From the NCBI GenBank assembly GCA_030998225.1, contig JAPYXD010000463.1:806001-870000 (forward strand): DNA of 64,000 nt. Reading direction: 5' to 3'. Within the stretch, counting starts at the first letter, position 1, and each line of letters begins with the position of its first letter. Shown one piece after another: positions 20,757 through 30,638 of the stretch. The translations under genes and the position numbers were made by a program. The notes beneath the pieces are model-generated. The model saw only the letters and a program-made list of their open reading frames with translations, did no database searches and was not told the DNA's origin. This DNA comes from Diplolepis rosae (lineage: Eukaryota; Arthropoda; Insecta; Hymenoptera; Diplolepididae).

Positions 20757-21395
20757 TATAGGTTTGGTTTCGTCGGTCTTGCGGTCAATATATAAAAAAC
20801 TCCTTCATTATATTTGGTCAAAAATTCTCCTATGTTTCAACCTCACTGCGGGTCTTTTTCAAGGAATATATATGTCACTAAAAATTGAACAAATCAATTT
20901 ACAATCAAATTTCTTTTTCCAAAGAGAACTATTTTATGTTGTGTTGATATAATAAATAAGTACTTACATAAATTACAAAAAAACGTAAGCACACATGAAG
21001 ATTCAGTCTTATTCTTGAAAATGTTATTAAAATTAAAGCCTCAAAGATTGAGGGCTTCAATAATTTAAAATTACATTATAATACGGTGTGTACAATCCGA
21101 TGAAGCAACGCAAACTGTAGGATAGAGAGACGAAGATACGATAAATTGAATTAAATTCACCAATGAAAAGTGTGCTAAAGCTTGAGAACATAAACTTGAA
21201 AATCATATGTTAAATAATTTCATGGCAAATTCGATTAATATTCATAATTTCAGCCTTAAAATTTATTGAAATAATAATAATTTTATTGATATAAATTGAT
21301 TCAATAATTTTTCTTTAATGTTGTTTTATTGACTTTAAAACCGACGAAACCAAACCTATATGATATAATAATATAACGGTCGAAGAAATTGTCAT
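20757..21395. mobile_element. Small unit bounded by inverted family-2 PLE ends
   Basis: AGGTTTGGTTTCGTCGGTC at 20,760 is repeated in inverse as GACCGACGAAACCAAACCT near 21,341-21,359. The left end contains the family-2 hammerhead-like motif on the minus strand; the right end lacks it and ends ATAACGGTCGAAGAA. The interior is AT-rich and non-coding. The mirror copy in the left arm is 12,583-14,993. Confidence 0.6.
20824..20867 (-). ncRNA. Hammerhead-like motif, family 2 variant (second copy)
   Basis: On the minus strand ATTCCT, TTGAAAAA, GACC/GGTT stem II around CGCAGTGA, GAAACATA and AGGAGAAT follow one another. Stem II pairs better here than at 14,851. The ATA replaces GTA, which breaks one of the two possible stem III pairs. 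Confidence 0.4.
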
Positions 21396-21500
21396 CCGTT
21401 CTTTATAAAGGAAAAAAAGCAAACAAAAATTCTGGCCTGTTGTTTACAAATTTCTAAGTTTTTCGTTCATTTTATCCGGTTTTCTATATACAGTGAATTC

Positions 21501-22821
21501 TACACTGAGAAAAAAGATTCTTAGATCCAAAGAAATGTATTTAATTGATTCCATTTCTTTGTATCAAACAATTCATTACCCAATTCAATTAAATATTTTT
21601 CAGAAGCATGAAACGCGTGCTTTGATTCAAAGAAATAATTTATTTGATAGGCATTTCTTCAATACAAAGAAATATTTCTTTGCTTGTGAATGTGAGCGAA
21701 TTAACTCAACCAATTCATGTCTGTGAAACTAAGTACCTAGTTTATTTGAATCTTGTTTTCGCACTCAAAGAAATATTTATTTGATTCAATAAGTCCTATT
21801 TTTTGAGTTAAACAAGACGTATTTGAATCAAATAATTTATCCATGGATGAATCAAGCTTTAGGTTTTCTTGAATCAAGGAAATATTAATTTAACTGAGGC
21901 ATTCATTAATTAATTTAGGAAGATATTTATTCGATTCAAAGAGTTGATACATGTATATCAATGTAACGTTTCTTTATATGAATAAAATATTGTGTTTGCA
22001 TAAGTATTTATTTCTTTAGTTGAAAGAAATGTTTTTTGTAAACAGTAGAATGGAAGAATTCATTCAAAAAATAACATCTATTTCAAAGAAAACAATATTT
22101 TGTTGAAATGACTGCAAGTACTTTCAGTTAAAATGAATAATTTCTTTCATATAAATGTTTGGCATCATTGTTACAATTGTCAATCTTTTTGAACTTGCAA
22201 CACATTTTGTAGAATTAAATCTTTATTAGATTTCTCCTAGGAAATATCCGCCTACATTATCAATATAAAATAATTTAAACCAAAAAAACCAATTTTATAA
22301 AAGAAAGAAATATTTTTTTGAAAAAACTGTAGGTATTTTTCGTTTAAAAAATTTGTTTATTTAATTTAAAGATTTGCCATATTTGTTATGATAACATATT
22401 TTTTAAACTTGAAACATATTCCATATAATTAAATGTTTACTGGATTCCTCCTAGGAAATATTCGCTTGCATTATGAATATGGAATAATTTAGACCAAACA
22501 AACCATTTTTTTCAAAGAAACAAGTATTTTTTTGAAAAAACTGTTTTATTTTTCGTTTAAAAAATTTGTTTATTCCATTGAAACGTTTGGCGTAGTTGTT
22601 ATGATTACATGTTTTTTAAACTTGAAACATATTTTCTATAGAATTGAAAATTTATCATTCCCGTTCTAAGAAACATTCGCTCTCATTATCAACTTGAAAT
22701 GTATCATTCCAAACAAATATTCGTCCCACCGTAGTATACATTTTTTTTCTATTCAACTGTTTGTCATAGTTGATATAAACATACATATACATACTTTCAA
22801 ATGTGGAATATATTTCATAGG
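21501..22821 (+). mobile_element. Left part of a split TIR element with ~213-bp tandem units
   Basis: It begins TACACTGAGAAAAAAGA (21,501), and a matching inverted tip ends at 44,942. Its inner part is tandem: CTTGAAACAT-type landmarks at 22,194, 22,408 and 22,621 give a 213-214-bp period, with CTAGGAAATAT and GTTTAAAAAATTTG blocks in each unit. CAAAGAAAT motifs recur through 21,530-22,100. The 20.6-kb PLE composite interrupts the fourth unit at 22,821. No protein is seen. Confidence 0.65.
22811..22821 (+). repeat. Target-site duplication, left (11 bp)
   Basis: TATTTCATAGG here is repeated at 43,429-43,439. Joining the outer flanks at one copy recreates the tandem-unit order found at 22,414-22,450 and 22,627-22,660, supporting a single insertion event for everything in between. 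Confidence 0.8.
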
Positions 22822-24313
22822 TCTGTGATATTTAATTTGGCATGGGGTCAGTTTAGTTCAAATTTGTTTATGTCGTAAAAAACATAAACATCAGAAAGGC
22901 AAACGTTTCGGCCACAAATGGGGGCCCTCTTCAGTGCCAACAATTTTAATTTGCATTAAGAATAATAATTATAAACTAAACAGGAAAAACTCACGCAACT
23001 TAATATTTATTTTGTTTTTGTTTTTGTTTTTTTGTTTTATTCTTATGATAAATTTATTAATAAAATTAGAACATGCGAATAGACCCTCCAGCATCGTCCT
23101 CACACAGAAGTCCTCTCGAGTCCGATTCGTGGAAGATGTGAATCGCTGAACGCGCCACCTCAAAGGCACACAACCCCAATTAATTCCATAAAAAACACAG
23201 GTCAAAAATCCAATCGTGAGCCCTCGATGGAGAACGCACAGCACAACACACACACACACACGAACCCGAGAAGTTAAGGGTGAGTCGTAACCGATAAATT
23301 TGAATTTGGGAAGAAAAAATTAAAATTTTTTTTTTTTTTTTTTCTCTTTTCTCTTTGCGATCACGGAGTCGACAGTCAGTATGGTAGACTGCCACTCCGC
23401 TGCAAGACAGAGAGAAAACTGATTTAGAAAATATTGAGAATTTTCTGTATACGAGAAAACTTGTTATGAGGAGTCAAGTTACAACCTCAAAGAGTATGCA
23501 CACTCAAAAATCTTTTCAACGTCCCGAGCACTTGAGATTTCTATGTGCCAAAGCGTTCGAGGAAAGCAAACCCCATACCACATGTTCGAAGGAATCCGTC
23601 AGAAAACTCGCTCAATACGGTACCGAAACACTCCCTCGAACATATTTTAATACAGTCGTTAAAAATAATCGCGAGTGAGAACATTTTTTGATAAAAGAGA
23701 ATGGTATAGAATTTTTAAGTTATTTTGAACTGAAATACATGTAGAAAACTTTTTTGCCAATAATTTTACTGAAGTATTGTATTTATATTAAAACAAATAC
23801 ATAATGCAATCAGTAATCCTGAGAACACGAAGAATAGAATTTTTTTTTAAAAACTTTAATTAGAAATGTATGATAAGCGCGTGAACCCTTGTTGCCAAAA
23901 CTGTTTTTAGCATTGTATTTAGATTAAGACAGTACCGTAATACGATTACTAATTCTAGATCCACGAAAAAAAGCATTTATACAAACACGAAAAAAGAGAA
24001 TTTTTTATTTATTTTAACTGACAAGTATGATATATGCGTAAAAAGCTTTATGACAATATTTTTCAAAAGTATTGTATTTATAGTAAGAATCACTCCCGTA
24101 ATGTAATTACCAATCATAAATACGCGAAAACACGAAGAATTTGTTGGAAATACTTTTTCAAAAGTGTTTTATTTATAGTAGAGCAATTCCATAATGCAAT
24201 TACTGATCCTGAAAACGCGAAAACCCGAAGAATAAGAATTTTCAAGAATTTTGAAGATATTTTGAATCGACATGTAAGATATATGCGTAAAAAAACTTAC
24301 TTGACAATAATTT
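22822..24313 (-). repeat. Left inverted arm of the PLE composite
   Basis: The arm pairs with about 41,885-43,373. It contains, from the outside in, the GGGGTCAG hairpin side, the hammerhead, a CA-rich segment (23,243-23,262), a poly-T tract near 23,325, and the start of the satellite in reverse orientation. The short open frames here recur in inverse in the right arm and match no protein. Confidence 0.8.
22898..22938 (-). ncRNA. Hammerhead ribozyme, left arm (family 1)
   Basis: The minus-strand sequence is identical over 41 nt to 43,255-43,295: GGCA, CTGAAGA, a GG(G)CC/GGCC stem II with a bulged G, GAAACGTT, TGCC. Identity between arms ~20 kb apart argues for recent copying or gene conversion. 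Confidence 0.8.
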
Positions 24314-24843
24314 TTCGGAAGTATTGCGTTTATAGTAAAGCGATCCCATAATGCGAGTACTAATCCTGAAAACACGAAAACCCGACAAATAAAATTTTTT
24401 AAAAATTTGTTTAAAAAATTTTTAAGATATTTTAAATTGACATGTGAGATATATGCGTAAAAACCTAAGTTGACAATACTTTTTCAAAAGTATTATATTT
24501 ATAGTGAACATCACTCCCGTAATGTAATTACCAATCACAATTACGCGATAACGCGAAGAATAAGACTCTCTGGATATTTTAATTTGACCTATAAGATATA
24601 TGCGTAAAAATCTTTGTTAGAAATACTTTTTCAAAAGTATTTTATTTATACTAGAGCAATTCCATAATGCAAATACTGATCCTGAAACCGCGAAAACCCG
24701 AAAAATAAAATTTTTGAACAATTTTTAAGATATTTTAAATCGACATGTAAGATATATGCGTAAAAAACTTAGTTGAGAATACTTTTTCAAAAGTATTGTA
24801 TTTATAGTGAACATCACTCCCGTAATGTAATTACCAATCATAA
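23690..24843 (-). repeat. Satellite monomers in reverse orientation
   Basis: About eight diverged ~150-bp monomers carry the inverse of the main-array landmarks: ATATATGCGTAAAAA, AATACTTTTTCAAAAGTATT and CGCGATAACGCGAAGAATAA. The orientation is opposite to 29,388-42,500; the switch happens somewhere in 24,844-29,387, where the fold-back element and PLE core lie. Confidence 0.8.
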
Positions 24844-26700
24844 CACAGGCACACAAAAAAAACCAAGTCTCTGATATTTGAACGCGACACATATGTTCCC
24901 ATGTAATTTGATCCGCTGATCACGAATCCGCGGTCCAATTGACCCCATGACATCTGGGTCAAGGGCATTTGAAGGTCAAAATTGAACACACACATTTGAG
25001 TTGAAAAAAATGACTAATCTTTATGTTTTTTGGGTCGCTGAATAATAATTCGAGGTCGGTTTGACCTCAAGTAGTAAAGGTCAAGGTCATTTGAAGGTCA
25101 AACGTGTTTATTTTGGAAATAATGCATTTTTGACTGCAGATTCTGAAAGAACGGAAAATTTTACGTCCAAAACTGTATTTTTTAATTTTTTAATATGATC
25201 CAAAGGTCATTTCAAGGTCATTATAAGTGGTGATGTGGAGAATCAATTTAATCACTGCAAAAATACGAAAATATGATTTCCTTTACCTAAACTACTGTGG
25301 TAATATATTTTGGTGGTTGCTGGATCAGAATACGAGGTCTTTTTGACCCCATCACACCTGGGTCAAGGGCATTTGAAGGTCGAAATTGGGAAAAATATCG
25401 TTTTAGTGGAATAAACTACTTATCATTATGTTTTTTGGTTCGCTGAATTCGAATTTGAGGTCGGTTTGATCTCAAGCTGTGAAGGTCAAGGTCATTTTAA
25501 GGTCAAACTTGTTTATTTTGAAAAGAAACTGCATTTTTGACTCCAGATTCTGAAAGAACGGAGTAGTATCTATCAGTAATACCTATCTTGTGTCAGCACC
25601 CAGGGCACCTCCACGTGGTGACGGCGGAAACGGCTTTGTTTTTCTTGTTTGTTTTCCGGCTAAGCCCTGGGGTGAAGGCATGACGCCGTCATGGCTGGCA
25701 CACGAAAGTCTACAAAAAATATTTTTATCAGTGCCACAAAAGTGGCTTGCAGCATCTTCAATTCTTCTTGTAGCATCTTATTAGCCAAGTCACCAACTAG
25801 TAAAGAGCTGGGCATCCAAGACCCTGCATCGTAGACTTTCCTGTGCCAGCCATGACGGCGTCATGCCTTCACCCCAGGGCTTAGCCGGAAAACAAACAAG
25901 AAAAACAAAGCCGTTTCCGCTGTCACCACGTGGAGGTGCCCTGGGTGCTGACACAAGATAGGTATTACTGATAGATACTACTCCGTTCTTTCAGAATCTG
26001 GAGTCAAAAATGCAGTTTCTTTTAAAAATAAACAAGTTTGACCTTAAAATGACCTTGACCTTCACAGCTTGAGATCAAACCGACCTCAAATTCGAATTCA
26101 GCGAACCAAAAAACATAATGATAAGTAGTTTATTCCACTAAAACGATATTTTTCCCAATTTCGACCTTCAAATGCCCTTGACCCAGGTGTGATGGGGTCA
26201 AAAAGACCTCGTATTCTGATCCAGCAACCACCAAAATATATTACCACAGTAGTTTAGGTAAAGGAAATCATATTTTCGTATTTTTGCAGTGATTAAATTG
26301 ATTCTCCACATCACCACTTATAATGACCTTGAAATGACCTTTGGATCATATTAAAAAATTAAAAAATACAGTTTTGGACGTAAAATTTTCCGTTCTTTCA
26401 GAATCTGCAGTCAAAAATGCATTATTTCCAAAATAAACACGTTTGACCTTCAAATGACCTTGACCTTTACTACTTGAGGTCAAACCGACCTCGAATTATT
26501 ATTCAGCGACCCAAAAAACATAAAGATTAGTCATTTTTTTCAACTCAAATGTGTGTGTTCAATTTTGACCTTCAAATGCCCTTGACCCAGATGTCATGGG
26601 GTCAATTGGACCGCGGATTCGTGATCAGCGGATCAAATTACATGGGAACATATGTGTCGCGTTCAAATATCAGAGACTTGGTTTTTTTTGTGTGCCTGTG
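24844..26700. mobile_element. 1,857-bp fold-back element with 869-bp arms (element E)
   Basis: The arms 24,844-25,712 and 25,832-26,700 are near-perfect inverses, with a ~119-bp loop centred at 25,772. Tips are CACAGGCACACAAAA. Flanking TAA on both sides (24,841-24,843; 26,701-26,703) rebuilds the satellite sequence exactly when the element is removed. A 3-bp TAA duplication would suit PIF/Harbinger, but the tips do not settle the superfamily. Each arm contains two direct ~215-bp repeats (24,945-25,160 and 25,347-25,562), rich in GGTCAAGGTCA-type motifs. It has no coding capacity. Confidence 0.8.
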
Positions 26701-26724
26701 TAATTAAGCGATAACGCGAAGAAT

Positions 26725-29387
26725 AACTAAACTGACCCCATGCCAAATTAAATATCACAGATATATCACTGTGGGTCAATATAACAAAGGACATGTGCAG
26801 GAACATGTCAAGATACAATTCTAAAAATGGCAACAATTATAGGGGTAGAAATGGAGGGAGTTTTTATAAACAAATTGAAGAGACATATGGAATTGAGGAG
26901 GCATCACTCCTCAAAAGATGGTCTCAATTAAATCTAGATTTTGCTAAAAGTTTTAATCAAAGAATCTTTTTATTACGTTGTAGGAAACTCGATGTTGTTC
27001 CTAAACACTTGCAAATACTCTGTACTCAAACCATTGAGTTTAATTCTAGAAGTATATCGAATAGATTTTCCAACTTGCATATCACTTTTCAGAGGTCTGT
27101 TTTGAGTCTCGAAATACATGATATATGCGCACATTTAAGGTATCTTGAGAATCAGATCAGGCATCTTGAGGATAGAATAGTTGTTGTTTTTCCTAGCCAC
27201 TTGTTCAACAGTTTTTTTGAATTTGAATCTGGGAAAGTTTCGCGCCAATTCGAGGAAAGCAAATCTAAATGTAAAAGAAAATTGGATTGCCTAATTAGCG
27301 CTCTTGATTCCAAAAAAAGGACAGTCTCCAACAATAAACTTAATCAAAAGTGGTTCAAAAATCTGACAGGAAATGAAATCCCAGAAAATGTCGCAAAAAT
27401 AGCTAGCTTAGGTATAAATTTCGGGCTTACTATCAAAAAACGTGAAATTCCCACATATACTATTATCGCGGACATTGAATCTAACATTAATAAAATTAAC
27501 CCTGAATCGCAGGACGAAATGAGACTTAAAGTTGCAAATGTTGTTAATAATTTTAAGAAAGGTGTCAACGAACACAAATCGAAATTCGTACAACCGGTTA
27601 GAGAAATCAAAGAAGCTAGAAATTTCGTTAAAAATAACCCGGATATAGTTTTTATTAGGGCAGACAAGGGTAACACCACAGTAGCCTTGACGCGAGAGAA
27701 TGACAATGAAAAAGTTATAAACCTTTTACAAGACGAGAACACATATCAAGTCCGGTCCAAAGACACAACAACCAAAATACAAAATAAGGTTAATTCCCTC
27801 GTGAAATCATGGGAAAACAAGAGTCTTATTAACAATCTGTTAGCCAAGGACTTAAAGTCTTCTAATGCAATTCCCTCGAGATTCTATGGATTACCAAAAA
27901 TCCACAAAGAAGGTAACCCTGTTAGACCCATTGTTTCCTATGTGGGTAGCCCAACCTACAATCTAGCATCCTTCTTTTGCTCTACCATATCCAAAAATAC
28001 CACCCCACCAAAATCAAAAATCATTAACAGTTTTGAACTAGTGAATAAATTAAAAAACGTAAGCGTCCCTGAAAACTATGTTCTCGCCTCCTTAGATGTA
28101 GTCTCCCTCTTCACGAATATACCCAAAGAAGCAGCTATTTCTGCTGTTAAAAGTAGATGGGATGAGATTCGTTGCAAAGTATCCATACCATGGAGAGATT
28201 ACGAAGAAGGGTTGCGACTGTGCTTGGACAGCACAGATTTCAATTTTGATGGTACCACTTATTTTCAAAAACGAGGATTACCAATGGGTTCTCCTTTTTC
28301 CCCCGTCCTTGCTGATATAGTGATAGATGACCCAGAAAAAGACAGACTTTCCAACCTTGATTTTGAAGTACCTGTCTATTTCCGATACGTAGACGATATT
28401 CTTATCGTGGTTCCTAACACACATGTTGACCGTATTTTACAAATCTTTAATACCAACCCCTTCAACATCAAATTCACCCTCGAAAAAGAGGTCGATGGTG
28501 CTATCAATTTCTTAGATGTCTCTATCATGAGGAAACAGAACCGTAAACTGTCTTTCAATTGGTACAGAAAACCAACTTGGTCAGGCAGATACCTTAACTT
28601 TAATTCCAATCACCCCCTCAGATATAAAAAAAGTGTAATCAACAACTTGGTTGATAGAGCAGTCTTACTTTCAGACATAGAATTTCAAAAAAGCAACCTT
28701 AAATTAATTACAGATACACTAGAAGAAAGCGACTATCCCATTTTTTTCACACAAGAAATTATTAACCAGAGACTTCTCACTCTTGAACAAAAGACACGTT
28801 TAGGTAACAATCATATCGACATAAACGCGGAAAGCAAACCCTTTATCAGCATTCCTTATATTGAAGGCCTTTCGGAAAAAATATCAGGAATCCTACACAG
28901 CTACAACTTAAACACTGCGTATAAAAATAAAAAAAACCTTAAAATGATATTCAAATCAACTAAAGATAAAATACCTAAAGAACATTCCTCTAACATCGTT
29001 TACAGTGTACCTTGCAAAGGGAATGAGTGCAAAGCCGTCTATATAGGTCAAACAAAACGGTTCCTCAAAAACAGATTAAAAGAACACAAAAATAACATTA
29101 GAGAAAGCCCCAATAAACAAAATGCACTAACGAAACATACAATTGAGATGGACCATTTTTTTGATTTTGATAAAACCATAATTCTAGCTAATGAAGAGAA
29201 CTATAAAAAAAGATTATTGTTGGAGATGTGCCATATCGTAGGTACAGATGATGCAGTGAACCTGAGAACAGACGTGGAAAACCTTTCCAAGATTTATAAC
29301 CCTATACTAAAAAAAGGGTTATAATAATATAAAGAAAAAGGGGGACCTGGGTCCTAGGACCTGTGACTCCACTACTCGGGCATTAAA
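26725..29387 (+). mobile_element. Penelope-like element core
   Basis: The core starts with the PLE end block ACTAAACTGACCCCATGCC, followed by the GGGTC hairpin side and GGACATG, all also present at 43,338-43,428. One long ORF follows. A short 3' UTR has a perfect 12-bp palindrome GGTCCTAGGACC (29,349-29,360). Satellite DNA resumes at about 29,388. A hammerhead is not found directly upstream of this core; the nearest same-strand one is at 43,255. Confidence 0.75.
26793..29324 (+). CDS. Penelope-like element reverse transcriptase / GIY-YIG endonuclease
   Basis: The 843-residue protein should copy PLE RNA into DNA, primed at a nick made by its own endonuclease, in the nucleus. An early basic region (1-50) is followed by an ADKGNTTVAL block (290-299). 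The reverse-transcriptase fingers FYGLPKIH and NPVRPIVS lie at 364-382, motif A SLDVVSLFTNIP with catalytic Asp435 follows, motif B is GLPMGSPFSP (495-504), and motif C is YVDD (532-535). After the thumb block INFLDVS...YRKPTWSGRYL (571-601) comes a GIY-YIG nuclease: Tyr737, Cys741/Cys746, YIGQT (750-754), Arg761, Glu811. All catalytic residues expected for both domains are present and no stop interrupts the frame. I chose the ATG at 26,793 as the first in frame; Met5 is an alternative. The length is normal for the family. Confidence 0.95.
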   Translation: MCRNMSRYNSKNGNNYRGRNGGSFYKQIEETYGIEEASLLKRWSQLNLDFAKSFNQRIFLLRCRKLDVVPKHLQILCTQTIEFNSRSISNRFSNLHITFQRSVLSLEIHDICAHLRYLENQIRHLEDRIVVVFPSHLFNSFFEFESGKVSRQFEESKSKCKRKLDCLISALDSKKRTVSNNKLNQKWFKNLTGNEIPENVAKIASLGINFGLTIKKREIPTYTIIADIESNINKINPESQDEMRLKVANVVNNFKKGVNEHKSKFVQPVREIKEARNFVKNNPDIVFIRADKGNTTVALTRENDNEKVINLLQDENTYQVRSKDTTTKIQNKVNSLVKSWENKSLINNLLAKDLKSSNAIPSRFYGLPKIHKEGNPVRPIVSYVGSPTYNLASFFCSTISKNTTPPKSKIINSFELVNKLKNVSVPENYVLASLDVVSLFTNIPKEAAISAVKSRWDEIRCKVSIPWRDYEEGLRLCLDSTDFNFDGTTYFQKRGLPMGSPFSPVLADIVIDDPEKDRLSNLDFEVPVYFRYVDDILIVVPNTHVDRILQIFNTNPFNIKFTLEKEVDGAINFLDVSIMRKQNRKLSFNWYRKPTWSGRYLNFNSNHPLRYKKSVINNLVDRAVLLSDIEFQKSNLKLITDTLEESDYPIFFTQEIINQRLLTLEQKTRLGNNHIDINAESKPFISIPYIEGLSEKISGILHSYNLNTAYKNKKNLKMIFKSTKDKIPKEHSSNIVYSVPCKGNECKAVYIGQTKRFLKNRLKEHKNNIRESPNKQNALTKHTIEMDHFFDFDKTIILANEENYKKRLLLEMCHIVGTDDAVNLRTDVENLSKIYNPILKKGL

Positions 29388-29786
29388 TATCTTGTATAAT
29401 TGCATTACGGGATTGATTTCTACTATGAATACAATACCTTTGAAAAAGTATTGTAAAAAAATTTTTTACGCATATATCTTAAATGACAATTTAAAATGAT
29501 TTAAAATTTTTTTATTTTTCATGTTTTCGCGGTTTTAGGTTCAGTGATTGCATTATGGGATTGCTTTACTATAAATACAATACTTTCGATAAAGTATAAA
29601 AGTTTTTTACGCGTACATCATACAGGTGAATTTAAAATATCTAGAGAAACTTATTCTTCGCATTATCGCGTAATTATGATTGGTAATTACATTACGGGAG
29701 TGATGTTCACTATAAATACAATACTTTTGAAAAAGTATTGTCAAATAACTTTTTTACGCATATATCTCACATGTCAATTTAAAATA

Positions 29787-30638
29787 TGTCACGTCCCGCG
29801 ACGTATTTGAATGTATATAATACACACAGGCTGGTTTGAGTTAGAAATCTATGAGAGAATTGATAAAGGGGAATAGGGGGTAGGGGAAGTAGGGAGCAGT
29901 ATAGGGCCCCTTCTCCTCTAAGAAGATATGACTACGTCACGATTTTCGCTGACCGTCAATTTGTATAGAAAAATATAAAAGAGGCCCACACCAAAAGAAA
30001 GCAGTCAGTAAATTCTTCGTCTAGTTCGACGTATAAATTTTCCTTCGGATTTATAACCGGTCTCGCGACAATAGTCCAGTGCGGCATTTCAATTTAACTT
30101 CGAAAATCTCTGAGTTTGAGATTAATAAAATTCGACCGGGACAATTTAAAATCAAAGTTCGGGAGTCGTAAAAGTCATCGTAGACTTGAATAGATCTTGT
30201 AAAGATTTTCGAACAGTACCGTAAATTTGAATCACCGCCCTTTACGGAATATACCTGTGCGGCCTATAACTCCGTCTCTCTCACACACTTGGAATACACC
30301 TGTGGGGATCCAGTACTTACAACTCACCGCCGTGTGGATTAAACCTCAACACAACTTACGAATCATAAAGGTACCGAACCTCTCTCTCTCTATCTTTATT
30401 CTTTGTCTCTTTCTCACCCACGTACCAACCAGCCTGTGCCTACATTATATAAGAATTGTCTTAACGAATGTGTATTCTGACCTTTTAACCAATAAAATAA
30501 ATTCAATTTGTATTATTTTCATAATTATTGTGTCTTTCATTGACTTATCCTCATCCCTAAGCGAGGATCATTCGATCCTAACTTAAAACGAGGAATCTTC
30601 GATCAAAGTAAGTATATTTGCGTACTTGTGACGTAACA
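29787..30638 (+). mobile_element. 852-bp solo LTR with 4-bp target duplication
   Basis: The sequence starts TGTCACGTCC and ends GACGTAACA, giving TG...CA ends. AATA flanks it at 29,783-29,786 and 30,639-30,642, and joining them restores the satellite. A TATAAAAG box lies at 29,974-29,981 and an AATAAA signal at 30,491, in the order expected for U3-R-U5 on the plus strand. A 4-bp duplication and these ends suit a Gypsy- or BEL-type LTR retrotransposon. No internal region remains, so it is most likely a solo LTR left by recombination. Confidence 0.8.
29974..29981 (+). promoter_or_regulatory. TATA box of the solo LTR
   Basis: TATAAAAG lies ~190 bp into the LTR, followed ~25-35 bp later by a likely transcription start region near AGCAGTCAGT. 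Confidence 0.5.

Larger units (their letters stand above)
12583..21395. repeat. Giant palindrome (8.8 kb) bounded by family-2 PLE ends
   Basis: The left arm (12,583-17,430) and right arm (17,860-21,395) are inverted copies in the same order: the ACGGTCGAAGAA tip, the AACCAAACCTATATGAT block, the TCAATCTTTAAGGC block, a hammerhead-like motif, repeat D, then repeat B. The ~430-bp centre holds a small dispersed repeat. Each arm has one later insertion whose empty site is preserved in the other arm: 12,869-14,622 on the left and 19,720-20,574 on the right. Left-arm sequence at 15,480-16,110 has only a partial counterpart. There are no genes. Confidence 0.75.

Noticed and set aside
12583..21395. 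Assembly artefact explaining the giant palindrome
   Set aside because: Not excluded, but the arms differ by substitutions and by independent insertions with target duplications, which a simple duplicated-contig artefact would not show.
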